Assembly: GCF_008728515.1 (NCBI RefSeq)
Contig: NC_044976.1
Span: 34,991,376-35,055,375, forward strand
Source: Papio anubis
Taxonomy: Eukaryota; Chordata; Mammalia; Primates; Cercopithecidae
Direction of reading: 5' to 3'
Length of the DNA stretch: 64,000 nt
Each line of letters starts with the position of its first letter. Within the stretch, counting starts at the first letter, position 1. The notes under the pieces were generated by a model, which was given only the letters and a program-made list of their open reading frames with translations, made no database searches and was not told the origin of the DNA. Below, piece by piece: positions 47,485 to 59,539 of the stretch. Position numbers and translations under genes: made by a program.

Positions 47485-47695
47485 AGGCCTGGGTATCACC
47501 TGGCTCCTCCAGCTGGGTGTCCTGGACAAGCCACTTAGCTGCTCTGGGACTCAGTTTCCACACATGGAAAGTAGAAATAATTCGAGTATCAGCCTCCCAG
47601 GATTTGTCACGAAGATTAAATGAGGCCCAGCATTTACTACAGGCTTGGCCTACTGTGAGATCTCAGTGGCAGTAGCTACTGTTATTACTACTTTA
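47485..47695 (+). mobile_element. MIR
   Basis: ggacaagccacttagctgctctgggactcag through aattaaatgagg-like text to the ctactgttattacta end. Confidence 0.65.
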
Positions 47696-48406
47696 ATTTC
47701 TGGGAGAACCTTTGCAGCTTCTGGTTCTCGGGGCCAGCCAGAGCCTCCTAAGCCCTCAGCTACTACAGTAGAAAGTGGAAAACATGAGGGCACTGAGCCA
47801 ACACTTCACAGAGCAGGAGGAGCAATGAAATCATGGCCAGATACCCATTAGAACAGTCACTTGAGCAGGTGACAGGGACTTTATCTGCTGACACCAGAAT
47901 TCTTAGAGTGTAACATGCTCAGTAATGTCTGTAAACACTTGTTCAAGTTCCAAACCTCCTCCCTTCCTCTCAAGATTTGGCCCTGCTGCCGTCTCCCCGA
48001 CCTCAGACTAGCTTCCTCGAGATGGATGGCATTGAGATCTGAAGCCAAGGCAGGGAGCCCCCAGGGCCTGTGTGTCTGGGCCGCTCTTCCCCTGCTTCCC
48101 CCTTCTCCAGGCCCCTCTCTCCACCTGTCTCCTTCTTATGACTTAAAGAATCGTAACATGTTCACATTGCTCATCTCAGGCACAGAAACTTCTAGGATTT
48201 GTGTTGAGGCCAACCCATTTGGCCCACATCACCACAGCTCCCCAAAGTCAACTAGTCCAAACAAGGTGGGGCTGAGGCCTGGGGGATTCTGACCTATTGG
48301 CCATGCGTGGTTAGGGAAGGGCAGAGATGCCCTTTCCTCTTCTGCTCAGTAAAGGGTCTGGAGAGGATCAGCTCATGGTGCTGCAATAGGAGGGAGAGAG
48401 CCTCAC

Positions 48407-48624
48407 CTTGAAGAAGGTCATGGTGGCCCCGTCCTTGACAGCCCCATACTCGATTTTGGTTTGCTTGGCCAGGTCGTCAGCAGAGTCAATGGGTGATTCC
48501 ATGCGCTCCACGGTCAGAAAGGCAGCCAGGTTGGCCGTGTAGGAAGAGATGATGATGAGCGTGAAGAACCACCAGATGCCCCCAATGATGCGTGTGGACA
48601 GGGCTTTGGGCATCAGCTCAGACC
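48407..48624 (-). CDS. GRIK3: GRIK3 exon: M3 gate and S2 core (residues 625-697)
   Basis: This 218-nt exon has the acceptor gcccag|GG and the donor TTCAAG|gtgagg. It completes Gly625 and encodes residues 626-697, ending in phase 0. After SELMPKALSTR comes the M3 helix (about 637-660), which contains the channel-gate signature SYTANLAAF (652-660), nearly invariant in ionotropic glutamate receptors. The S2 lobe resumes with LTVERMESPIDSADDLAKQ, and then GAT (690-692) in VKDGATMTFFK. Its Ala-Thr pair matches the GluK2 residues that hold the agonist's gamma-carboxylate. The introns on either side are 2.5 kb (upstream) and 10.3 kb (downstream). Confidence 0.97.
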
Positions 48625-51117
48625 CTGGGCGAAGAGAGGATATAGGCAGTCCCTTACAACATCCAGACTAGCACTGCTCAAGTCCCCTAGGTCATGGATT
48701 CCTCTGATACTCTAATGAAAGCCAAGGCCCTTTCCCAAGACCAGTGGTTCTCAAGAGTGTAGTCTCTGGACCAGCAGCAACATCACCACCTGGAACTTGT
48801 TAGAAATGCACATTCTTGGGCCTCTCCCCAGCACTCACTGAATCAGTGATTTCTGAGGGTGGGAACCAGCAATATGTTTTGAGTAAGCTCTCCAGATGAT
48901 TCTGACGCAGCTGAAATTTAAGAATCGCTCTTCTAGAACAACATACATTCACATTTCACAGGCTCATCAAAACCTCAGATGCCTAACCATAGACCACTTA
49001 TGTGGTCCCAGCTTAAGAACACCTGGGAGTCAGGACCCCTGGGTTCTTGAGTGAATCCTGCTCCCAACTCTCAGTGTGATCTTATGCCTGATACTTCTCC
49101 TCTCCGCAAAATTCTGCAAAACATGAAGAATTGTCCTTCCTCTGTCCCAGCCTCACATAAATACTGTGGTGCTGCAATGATATAATTTGAGAAGAAATTG
49201 CATTGGAAATACAAATGGTATACAAATACAAGATTGCTATGCGGTGCTTTGCAGGAGGGGAAAAAAAACCAACACTTTTTGAAGCTCTTTGCCGAAATAT
49301 ATCACTTTTCTTCCCCAACCTTAGGTGTGGAGCACAACAGAGATGACACCTTCTAACTGAAGTAATTAACTAGTTGGCTTTCAAGAGATTTAAATTGCGA
49401 GTGACTCCTGAACTTTCCAGAATATTTGGACCTGCAATCTGAAAAGCGTCTGCTTTGATATGGATGATTTTTTTTTTCCTCAAAGAAGTCACTCAAGGGA
49501 GAGTTTTTCAAATACATAACTATTTTTCTCCCTCCTAATCAAAACCACACGGAGAATACATCAGGGGCCAGTGCTTTGAATAGCAGCAGGAGGTGGAAGA
49601 GGAGAAGCTATTACTGCATTGAGGGGCTTCCAGGTCTTTCCCAACTGTCACCGAACAAAGATGATGGACAAAAAAGCAAGGTGAGGCTCCAGGACACGCA
49701 TTAATAGCAAGGACAGATTGAGGCACTTCCCTTGAAAGTTGCCTGTCACTTCCTAGCTGCTAGAGACCACTGAGGCTCCGTGTCCCCTCCCAAACCGGAC
49801 ACTCCCAGCCTCCCCTGGTTGCTCCAAACCAGGCTTTGGGCTGCTCTCAGAGAGAGAGCAGCTTATTTGAGTCACCTGATTGGTGAGTTCTGCCAGGCTT
49901 GCCAGACCTCTGCCCAAGTCCCTGCCCTGGCCTCTGCCATGGCCGAGAGATTTCTCACATGCGGGACAGATTTACTTTTTTCCTCTCCTCCTTCATTCAA
50001 GTACCCAGCACAGAGCCTGGCATGTAATGGATGCCCAGGACACATTGGGATAATGCCATTCGCTCATTTGTTTGGCATTTGCTGATGGATGTCTACTGAG
50101 GACCAGGGTTTGTGAAGGTTATACACAGATGACTGAGGGACAAGGATATTTTCTCTGTCCCTTGAAGCCCCTTCCCTGCCTGCCCCTTAGGTAGGTCGCT
50201 CAGTGAAACTCTAATAGGCAGAGACTTGTCTGCACTCCCTAAGATAAGAGACTCTGGACATGGGACTCCACCTGCAGAGGCAGTGAGCACCTGGTTTGTG
50301 GCCGGCAGGACCACGGGGTGGTGTCCTTCCTGGGGGTCTTTCCTGGCTGGTGATCCCCTCTCCCTGTGCTTGCCCTCTTGCTCCCTACTGCCTCTGCATC
50401 TGACTCCTGGCAGTTAGAGCAGGTGCTCTGCTTTCTGAGATATTTGAGTAGCTGCAGATATTTCCAAAGCACACTGGCCCTCCTTCCAGAGGATGTAAGA
50501 GAATTGCATCCTTTTGTGTATCTCATCTTTGAAGCACTTGGGCTGAAGTCCCCAACTCAGCCATGATCCTTCCTACTCTCAGGAGCCTCACAGCCAAGCG
50601 GCCACGGAGTTCCATCCACCGTGTATCCTGAAGCTCTCTTAGTGCATTTCTGCCCTCCACTCCCAGGGCCACCACCAGGCTCAGGTCTTATCACCTCATT
50701 CTTGCAGTGGCTTCCCACCCAGCCTCCCTGCCTCTGGTCTCCTTCCATCCACAGCTCAACCTGCTCAGCTGGATTGTGTGGTGATGAGGCCATGGGCAGG
50801 GTCAGCCGCAGCCAGCAGGGTGCTCTATGTCCATCTCAGCTGGAGCAGGTGGTGAGGGATGCATCCTGCATGCCCTGGGTTGGGTGGTTTTCTTAGCTTC
50901 AGACCCTGAGCCAGCTCCAGCCAGAGTGGAGGTGGAAGTTGGGGGTCTGGGGCAAGGGCACACACCTGGATATCTCTGTGTCTCCAACCTTCTGCTGGCT
51001 CATCAGGGTCTAAGGCTGCCCCTAGAGGTATGGGCTGGCTCTGCTGATGCCAAAGAGGCTGAAGACCCCTTGGGGAAAGGAGACCCTGGAAAAGGAGGCC
51101 GTGGGAGAGGTGCATAC
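48625..51117 (-). other. GRIK3: GRIK3 intron (2.5 kb) downstream of the pore-loop exon
   Basis: In GRIK2 the equivalent intron folds back on the Q/R site and directs RNA editing. By eye I saw no complement to the pore-loop exon here, but did not search exhaustively. It contains an AT-rich, repeat-poor block (49080-49560) and L2-like sequence around 50560-50780. Confidence 0.93.
49080..49560. promoter_or_regulatory. Candidate intronic conserved element
   Basis: AT-rich unique block with gaagtaattaactagttgg and tttgatatggatg in the intron downstream of the pore-loop exon. Reads unlike any repeat I recognise. Confidence 0.35.
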
Positions 51118-51236
51118 CTTGTTGCATCAGGGATCCCATTCCAAACCAGAAGCTGTTAAGCAGAGTGAAGTTATTTTCCACCACCTCAGAGCCAGGGTTG
51201 CAGGGGTGAGCATCGTACCACTCATAAGGGCTGAAC
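51118..51236 (-). CDS. GRIK3: GRIK3 exon: pore loop with Q/R site (residues 585-625)
   Basis: This 119-nt exon has the acceptor gccag|G and the donor CAACAAG|gtatgc. It carries one base of Arg585, codons 586-624, and the first base of Gly625. It encodes the M1-pore linker (FSPYEWYDAHPCNPGSE), the run VVENNFTLLNSFWFG, and the re-entrant pore loop ending MGSLMQQ. The first Gln of MQQ (about 623) is the position of the Q/R site, which sets calcium permeability and polyamine block. It is written CAA here. GluK1 and GluK2 transcripts are edited to Arg at this site, while GluK3 is reported to stay Gln. The donor is GTATG rather than GTAAG or GTGAG but still canonical. Confidence 0.97.
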
Positions 51237-51439
51237 CTGGCACAGGAGGAGAGGGACAGTCAGCCTGGGAAGCAAGGAGCATCCATGCCCCAGCAGGCAG
51301 TGGTTTAGCAAACACAGCTGTGCCAGCCGCCTCAGTATCAATATCCTCATGGTTCTTCTGGGAGGCAGGGCAGGGGAATTTCTTCTTGTTCTTTATTGTT
51401 AGTGCCCTTTTCTGGTTATAAAGGTAATTCACCAGCATC

Positions 51440-52060
51440 TCGTAAAATTAAAAGTGCACATGCCCTTCAGCCTCCCAATTCTGCAACTCATTATCCATCC
51501 CAGAAAAAGCACTCTTACAGGAGCATCAAGAGAAGCACACAAGGGTGTTTATCAAAGCATTGTTTGTCATCGCAAAAACACTGGAAACCACCAAAATGTC
51601 CTTCAATAAAGGAATGATTAAATAAACTATGCCACACTGTACTGTGAAATATTATGCGGCTGCTAAAAGAGAATGAGATACTTGAGATGTGCTGGTGGGG
51701 AAAGATCTTCAACACATATTGTTGAAGATCTAAGCAATAAAAATATTAAAAGCAATGTATTAAAAGCAATAGAAAATAAGAACAATATGACCACACTTAT
51801 ATAAACAGATTCCTAAAGACATAACTATTCAGTGCTTTATGTATACTCATATGCAAATGTATACTAAAGGGTCTGAAAGGGTCTCTAGATAAAAAAATAT
51901 CAGTGTTTACCTCTGGGGAGGGGCATCAAAACAGCAGAAGGAATTTCAGGAAGGCCAATTGCTCTATCTGCATTATATAAATTTTTAAAAGTGAGAACAT
52001 GCTTTTGAGTTTTGGGCATAATAAAAAACCTTAAAACGGGAAAAAAAGCAGAAGACACAT
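51440..52060 (+). mobile_element. Old L1 3' region
   Basis: cactggaaaccaccaaaatgtccttcaataaaggaatgattaaataaactatg and kin follow the L1M-type ORF2/3' pattern in sense orientation. Confidence 0.65.
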
Positions 52061-52326
52061 TTTATAAAATATTCAGACAGTATAGACGAATACAATCTGA
52101 AAGTGAATGTACTCCAGCATCCTATCCCCTGGAGAGAACAATGCGTTATATAATTTTTTAGATTTTTGTCTTTGAATATACAAATACATATATGACAGGG
52201 AAAAAATGATTACTTAAAGCCCCCTACTGCCTTCTAAGGAAGAGGAGTCCTGATTACTGAACTGAAGGGAGTTTTTGTTCACTGTGTGAGTTCCAGTTGA
52301 GGATATCTATGTTTAAAGAAGCTTGA

Positions 52327-52574
52327 GGCCGGGAGCGGTGGCTCAAGCCTGTAATCCCAGCACTTTGGGAGGCCGAGACAGGCGGATCACGAGGTCAGGA
52401 GATCGAGACCATCCTGGCTAACATGGTGAAACCCTGTCTCTACTAAAAAAACTAGCCGGGCGAGGTGGCAGGCACCTGTAGTCCCAGCTACTCGGGAGGC
52501 TGAGGCAGGAGAATGGCGTGAACCCAGGAGGCGGAGCTTGCAGTGAGCTGAGATCTGGCCACTGCACTCCGTCT

Positions 52575-52602
<28 letters not shown>
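52327..52602 (+). mobile_element. AluY of Old World monkey (YR-like) type
   Basis: A young Alu with an uninterrupted A tail of about 30 bases and an exact 12-bp target duplication (aaagaagcttga at 52315-52326 and 52603-52614). Diagnostic bases are ctcaagcctg in the left arm, gccgagacagg, actagccgggcgagg, and gagctgagatctggcc. I associate these with AluYR subfamilies of Old World monkeys, not with human AluY. Two stretches are missing: part of the mid-element A-rich linker, and the segment after cactgcactcc. Confidence 0.85.
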
Positions 52603-52607
<5 letters not shown>

Positions 52608-53559
52608 AGCTTGAGAGCTTGAGAGGACCCTGGAAAAAGTCCCACACTGGTGGACATTGTCTCTACGTTTGTGGGGGAGGTTTTAGGATGCTGAGAGGAC
52701 ACATTTGGAAGGGGAGACAAGTCCAGTGGAATTTTGTTTCATTTTTTAAAGTGCAATGCCCTTTAAGTGTGATGTTGTGACCTCTCTTTTCTGTCTCCCT
52801 TCTAAAAGCTGGAATATATAATACATTGATTACCAGTGGTCATGTGGAAAGAATTTTATTTTCATGAAGTGGGAAGATCCCTCAAATAGGAAATCCTGAA
52901 GAAAGGTTTCAAACCAAGACAGGGATCTTCAAAGGAAATGGCCACAAACTGGTTAGAGGCTCTAAAACCCACAGGGAAGAGATCTAGGATGGAGAAAGCA
53001 GAGATGAGAGGCTATTGTGAGAAGGGTTTTTGGAGAGAGCCTTTGGAGAGTTGGGTGTCCAGAGCTCCCGCTTCCTCTACCACATCGAGGGAGAGGGGCT
53101 TCCCAGGGGGTGAGGCAGCTCAGTGCCTGGTCCTGTAACTGAGCAGATGGACCTGGGAAGTGTGAAGGGCAGGGGTCGGGCTGATGGGTGCTCTGTCAGT
53201 GGAATCAGGCAAGTCCCTGCTGCACGACATTGGCCTGCAGGCCCAGACACCACCAGGCCTCAGGACGCTGGGTCCACAGTGCTTCCCCTGGACCAGATGG
53301 ACCCATGCAGAAGACAGATCCAGCCCAGGCTGACTTTGACTCCCATCCTGGAAGGCAATGGGATTCCAACAGGGAGAGGCCATGGGGCACAGGCCGCTGG
53401 AGGACCAGGGGCTGAGTGGGTAGTGGCCCACGAAGGGAGGCCCTGCTGGAGGGGGCCGTGGGAAGAGCACCCACCTCTGAACACCCTGGAAGGTGGGAGG
53501 CAGACAAAATAAAGCCGATTTCTGATGAGATCTCCCGAGTCCTGCTCTTTACATGTACC

Positions 53560-53830
53560 AGGCACACATACACAAATATATGACATATATGATACTTTTA
53601 ACAAAAAAATCCCCTATCATACCACTATACTGTCCGAGAACTTTGTGTTTCATTTAATGTTACCAGCCTCTTTTCAGGTCAGTTCTTCCAGATCTACCTC
53701 ATGCTCTGTAACCACTCTGCAGGTGTTTCTAACCATGCCTTGACTGATGGGCACCTAAGCTGTCCTCTCTTTCCAACTGTGGTGCACTCTGCTGGAAAAG
53801 CATCCTTGGACACACCTCTGTGGGCCCTGA
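53560..53830 (-). mobile_element. Possible old L1 relic, antisense
   Basis: accatgccttgactgatgggcacctaagctgtcctctctttcc follows the order of antisense L1 text, at low identity. Confidence 0.35.
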
Positions 53831-55129
53831 TGCCCAAGGGTGGCCTTGTCTTCTGGGGCTTGGCTGCAAAGGCTTTCTAGATTTGGGAGAATGCTAACGT
53901 GTGGCTCAATGGTGATGTTTCAACAGGATGAAGTTCCAGGGGTGGAACTGCTTATCATAATAAAAATAACTGGTTCTAGAAAGGGCTTCTTGGCTATCAA
54001 ATGCTGTTACAGGCTGGGGTTCTCACCACCTCCTGAGAGGTGAAAGCCTGCAGGGTGCCCATTTTACAGATGCAGAGGCCACAAGGATCCTGCAGTCAGT
54101 GGGACACAGCGTCCAGGCTCTAACCCTCCTCGGCCACAGGAGAGAAGAGGAGTGGGATGGTCGCTGGACAAGGAGGGAAGGTGTCACCTGGAGTTACTGG
54201 TAGACCTTGGATTTGTAGCTTGTGGCTGCAAGGGCTTCTCCAGTCTTGAGAGTAAACAGGAGTTAGAAGTTGACCTGGAGAACTCTGTCTCCACAGAGAA
54301 GGTTACATTCCATCCCCAGCTGGAGTGTGGAGGTGTAGACAGGGCATCCACTGTGGCCAAAGCTCTTGCTTCCCTTGGATACTCAACCCAGATTTGGCTG
54401 CAATGTGGCTCCCAGGAGCTAGATGGGCTGCTCACCCTCAGCCCTGCCTTCTGGGTCAGGCACTTAGGATCATCCCCTGTCACGAGTGCCAACTGTCCTG
54501 CTCTCTGCGGTGAGAAGGCACACCCTGGGCTCCCTTCCTGTTTCCTCCTACCTCACCAGGCATGAAGTCGAATATCTTGGTGGCAGCGAAAGGCCTTGCG
54601 CAATGCCTGGTCCCCAGAGGCGGGCCAAACAGACCAGGCCAGGCCAGTGTGCAAGATGGACAGTCCCGTGCCAACCTGGAGTTGTCCCAGAGTGGACCTG
54701 GACACCTGCCCACCCTTCCCAGGCCCTATCTCTTAGAACTGTGGGCAGCTGTGTCCAGATCTCCTTCAGCCAGCATGGTCACCGGGAGTGAAGGGGAGAT
54801 GGCCGCATTCACCCCACAGATATGTTGTGCTTGATCCTGCCAGTGTTATAAAAAATTCAACTAGTGGCCACACAGAAAAACCGAGAGACATCACATAAAA
54901 ATCCAAATCTCTCTCTCAAAATCATGAGCTCTGCAACACTGGCCCTGCATCTCTGCCTGGTACAGCCTGTTGGAGCTGAGCAGCGGCTGCCCCCTTCAGC
55001 CGGGTGAGCTCTCCAGGGTGCCTTAGTCCCTACCACTCTCCACTGCCTATCACTATGCCTGCTTCACTCCCTTTGGCCCTGGCAGGTACTTGCGTTTGCC
55101 ACCCTTGATATAAAGTTGGACCGGTCTGG

Positions 55130-55320
55130 GTTTGAAGCCCAACTCTGCCAAAGAAATGCCTTCTGATTCTGGGCAATTACTTAACCTCTCCAAGCCTCAG
55201 TTTCTGCTTCTATAAACTGGTGATAATTATACCCATCTCAAGAGGTGTGAGTGGTGTTGTGTGGGTGCTGGGCAAGGTGACAAGTGCACTCTGAAGCTCT
55301 TCCTAGCTCTGTGGCCAAAA
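55130..55320 (+). mobile_element. MIR
   Basis: gtttgaagcccaactctgcc... gggcaattacttaacctctcc... gataattatacccatc. Confidence 0.7.
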
Positions 55321-56099
55321 CTCTTGTCCCTCTCCTCTCTTCTCAGGGGTCTCCTATCATTCCAGCAGCTCTAGGAAACCCATCTCTTCTAGAAAGTCTC
55401 CCAGCCTAACCTTGGGAAGGAGGCTCCCACCTTCCTAGCCAGGAGGCAGGGTGAAAGCAGGCGTGCTGGTGAAGGGCCAGGAATGAGAGGGGGATGGGAC
55501 ACACATCAAAAGGGCAGAGCGGATGCTGGAAAAGCCCGAAGGGGTGGGAGGACCACTGGAGCTGCTAAAATCATGGTGTGAGCTCTGGAGAGTGGCTCCT
55601 GGCTTTCAAAGGCTTGTTAGACCATTAGAGACAAGAGGCACAAATGAAGGCCTCTCTGTGGCAGGCTTGGCTGCTGCTGTGCCCACCAGGCAGGGCGAGG
55701 CCAGCACGGCAGCTCCAGGCCTCCGGCAGCACAGGGTCTGGGGAGCGGGACATTGCATCACTCACAGCCTTCCCTTTAGTCTCTCGCAGTGTGGGAGGAG
55801 GGAGCGGAAGGGAGTGAAGTGGGGGGAGGGCGGCTTTTAAAGAAGGCTCTGGAGAAAAAAAAGGCTGAAAACGCCAAGTCGTTGGATCTCAAATTGCCTC
55901 TCCAGAGAAGTCTCTCTTTGCACTTTGTTAGGATTTAGAGAAAAAAAAGGACCAGATCAGGGGCTGGGGCTGGAGACCGGAGAGAGAAGGCAGAGGGCTC
56001 CACTGGAAAGCCGTGGGGAGCAGGCCCCAGCAGCCACCAACCCGGGGCAGGGGCGGACCACTGGACGGAGATGTGGGTCATAGACAAAAGGCTTGGTGA

Positions 56100-56260
56100 C
56101 CCCCACAGTCAAATGCTGCAAGTGTCACCTATTGCTTGTATGACCTTGGCAAGTGGTGAGACTTTCTGAGTCTCAGGTGTCTCCTCTTCAAGGGAGGCTG
56201 TAAAGTGCAGAGCACAGTGCTTGGCAAGCACTGGGTGTTCACCAAACACTGGGCAAAACC
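56100..56260 (+). mobile_element. MIR fragment
   Basis: tgtatgaccttggcaagtgg... agagcacagtgcttggcaagc. Confidence 0.5.
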
Positions 56261-56823
56261 TGTCCCCTAGTGACCTCCTCCTACCACCCACCAGCAAGGG
56301 TGCGCCGTGTCTACTTATGTGAACAACAAAATGTGCAAGCATGTTGCTAGCATGGAGCCCAGACAGGAATGTGTGTATGTGTGCCTCATTTCTGCATCTG
56401 GGGATGGTGTGAGTTTATTGGGCACTGTTCCCCCTACTGTTGTGGCGTGGATAGACGCATCCTGTTTTCCAAGTTCTAAGCTACCCACGGGGCCACTCAA
56501 TGTCCTGAGTCTGCTGCACCAGGTGCCTCTTGACCTCTTCAAGCCTGCTAATGGGACCTGAGGTGCAACTGCAGCATCTCAGGGTTATAGACACAGACCA
56601 GGGTGAGGATCAGGTGATTCAAGCCTGGGGATGGGGAGGGACAAGGCATGGAAAGTTCCCTGAGGGATATAAAGGAATCTGAGCCATAGGGAGTAGAAGA
56701 GGAGTGGGCATAGCAGTGGCCTGAGCCTTGGGCCTTCTGTGCCAGGGGCTGAGGAGGTGAGGACCTGCCTGGCCCCTAAACCTTCAACCTTGGGCCCGAC
56801 ATCTGGCCAAGGAATTGCCTTAC

Positions 56824-57047
56824 CTGGCGATGACGAAGAGGACACAGCTGACCCCCAGGTAGGCGAGGAGCACATACATCCAGATGTCTGGGGACAGGGG
56901 ATTGAGGAAGGAGAAAACGCTGGGGTTGGTGCCATTGGGCTTTCGATACAGGATGCTCACACCGAGTGTCATGAAGGGCTTGGAGAAGTCGATGGCCTTC
57001 TCTCGAACATGGGTGATGGTCAGGGGGGCCACGGCCAGATCTGCCTT
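56824..57047 (-). CDS. GRIK3: GRIK3 exon: S2 start and M1 helix (residues 511-585)
   Basis: This 224-nt exon begins at the acceptor ttcag|AAG and ends at the donor CAG|gtaagg, two bases into the Arg585 codon. It encodes the start of the S2 half of the glutamate-binding clamshell, with KADLAVAPLTITHVREK at the front. By analogy with GluK2, the backbone at Pro518 and Thr520 and the side chain of Arg525 contact the agonist's alpha-amino and alpha-carboxyl groups. The DFSKPFMTLGVSILYRK stretch follows, then an NGT sequon (Asn548) and the pre-M1 linker LNPLSPD. The hydrophobic M1 helix covers about 565-584 (IWMYVLLAYLGVSCVLFVIA). The preceding exon, which should end in the codons for ELIDH, is not in the window. 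The upstream intron runs off the right edge. Confidence 0.97.
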
Positions 57048-57605
57048 CTGAAACCAGACACACAGAGAGAGAGACAGACTGAGCAAAGTCTCAGAACAGC
57101 GAGAGACAGAACACCCTTGCTGGAGGAGAGATGAGGGTGAAGTCAGTTGTCTCAGCCCCGGGTCACTAACCGCTCTTCTGTTTCCACATTTACTAACCCT
57201 CCTTGAGGGCCAGGTCAGGGTGCTGGGGAGACAGTGATGAATTTAACTTAACCTCTGCTCTCTAAGAGCTCATGGTCTTGAAGAAGAGAGTGGTGGAATA
57301 AACATGCAGAGAATGGAACTCTATTAAAGCTGTAACCCACGTGCTCCCTTCTCAAAATGGTGCTTTGTCAAATAAATACAGTTCAGTAACCCACAAACAT
57401 TCAAAAATAGCTCGTGCTTTTTATTTGTGTCTTTCAAAACCACAAAGAGGACATAGAATGCACCAGAATGCCTATTTAATTCTGCTTTCCTCTCCCATCT
57501 ACTTCTCAACTGCTTCACCACATTCTGGATATTCTATATATCCTAAAAGCCCTCCAAACACAAGTTCAGCAAAGATAATACCCTCCTTGGGAGAAACTAG
57601 ACAGG

Positions 57606-57915
57606 CAGGCTGGGTGCTGTGGCTCATACCTGTAATCCCAGCACTATGGGAGGCTGAGGCGGGAGGATCGTTTGAGCCCCGGGGTTTGAGAATAGCCTAC
57701 ATAACATAGTGAGACTCCATCTCTACAAAAAATTGAAAAGTTAGCTGGGTACAGTGGCACGTGCCTGTAGTCCCAGCTACTTGGGAGGCTGGGGTGGGAG
57801 GACTGCTTGAGGCTGGGAGGTAGAGGCTGCAGTGAGCCGTGATCGTGCCACAGTACTCCAGCCTGGGCAACAGAGTGAGAGCTTGTTTCGAAAAATAGAA
57901 AAAAAAAAAAAAAAG
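57606..57915 (+). mobile_element. Alu (AluJ-like, diverged)
   Basis: Full dimer with J-type features (gtttgagccccggggtttgag, gttagctgggtacagtggc) and an A-rich tail. Confidence 0.9.
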
Positions 57916-59539
57916 GAAACAAAAGAAGCAAATGGAGGGCCCTTATTAATAGGAGGTGGTGTGGAGCGGGAAAGAAGGGGGTGGGGTAATACTAGGAATG
58001 CTACGTTAATAAATTTTAGCCCATCACAATTTTAATAAGGGGAAGAATTCAAGTTCGATTCTTTGGTCTGAGCTTTTCCTGATTAGAAATCTAGATTCCT
58101 TCATTCCCATCCCCTCTTTCCAGGACCCCATTGGCATCCTCCCCCACGAGGCCCCAATTAAACCACTTCCTGCTTACCACAGCCCCTCCTTCAGCCCCAT
58201 GCTCTGCACATCCCACACTGTTTAGGATGTCCTCTTCCTGTAGTCTCATTCCCACCACTGTCTGCCTTCCTCTGCACATCCTGCCTCTTCCAGAAACCCT
58301 CCCTCGCAGCCTCCATCTCAACTTCCATGAAGCTAGCTCTGCTCTGCTTGAATGGTGGTCTGTGCCCCGTGTGATCTTGTGTCTGACCTGCTTACGTGCC
58401 TGTGAGTTCCCGAGTTCGGCTGGAGCTGGGGCGGAGTCTCTGCTTCTTTTCTCCATCCCCAAGCCCTATCTCAGCCTCTGGAATATTTGTTAATTAATAA
58501 CCTTCCCCTCTGAGAGGCTGCCCCTGGGGCTTCTGTGGATATTTACATTTCAGAATGTGAACTAAGTTATCACTTCCCTTCCTCACATAGGACAGGACAG
58601 AAAGGGAGGCTGGGGTCTAACAACCAGCATTAAAGACCTTCTCGGCAAGGGGGGAACCTCCCTCTGAAACCCCTTTCCAAGGCAATACCTCTAGGTGGCC
58701 ATCCACTGACTTGGTCCAACTCCATTCAACCACTCATTGTGTCATGAAATCCAACAGACACCAGGGATACAGAGCTGACCCAAAGACATGACTTCTGCCC
58801 TCATGGAGCTTACAGTCTAGTAGGGGAGATGGTCGTTAATCAAACTGTTTAATAAAGGGTATCTGCTAACAGTAGCTCTGACTTCACTCATCTTAGAACA
58901 GGAACTAGCAATCCATTCAAAATCAGATGTCAAGGAGGGCAGGGCTAGTATGGGTGGAATCGCAGCTTCTGGACAGCTCTGCAGGTGCTCCCTGCTGGGA
59001 GCCCAGCTGGGAAATACAACTTTGACACTGCCCACCCAATGTTTCCCCTTCTAAAGGCAGCCCCTACACCCCATCATTGACACTTGGAGTCCAAGGATTT
59101 GATGACCTTCAGAACCTGGGAAAGATGGGGGAGGAGCAGCCTATTATAAAGGCTCTTTCTTTTGTAAATGTCTGAATGTGTGAGTTGGGATTTGCCTGGC
59201 TGAAGGCAGAAGAAGAATGAACGGGGTAAGCTGCTGCCACCCCAGCTCCCGGAGTCCTCTCAGTTCAGGGTGTGTACAAAAGAAAGCAGAAAAAAAAAAG
59301 AACTATTAGGGAGGGCATAGAGTGGTGAGCAAGAGACTGAGTCCCTGGTGTCATGGAGCTTCCAGTTGAGTGAGCTCTTGCTGGGGCTATAGACAGGATC
59401 CCTTGGTGAGGTGGGAGCCTGAGTGAGATACCCTGAAAGGTTCTTTTCAGTCCTAAAGATCTAGGATTCTCTGTAATGTTGACGTGACAGAGATATAGAG
59501 GGCCCTTTGATTCCAGAACTTGGCGTCCCCAAATCCTGT

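Larger units (their letters stand above)
38104..48406 (-). other. GRIK3: GRIK3 intron (10.3 kb) between the M3 exon and the agonist-glutamate exon
   Basis: The largest complete intron here. It contains MIR copies (38405-38640, 42725-42905, 43255-43430, 43510-43730, 44837-45100, 47485-47695), an unassigned interspersed repeat (40030-40600), an ATCC array (40870-41255), a CA-rich minisatellite (46126-46880) and a minus-strand Alu (47127-47387). Unique stretches near 43000-43160 and 44165-44480 look less repeat-derived. No additional exon is evident. Confidence 0.95.
51237..56823 (-). other. GRIK3: GRIK3 intron (5.6 kb) between the M1 exon and the pore-loop exon
   Basis: It holds an old L1 relic (51440-52060), an Old World monkey-type AluY (52327-52602), another old L1-like piece (53560-53830), MIR fragments (54035-54130, 55130-55320, 56100-56260) and a unique block around 55740-55950. 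Confidence 0.93.
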
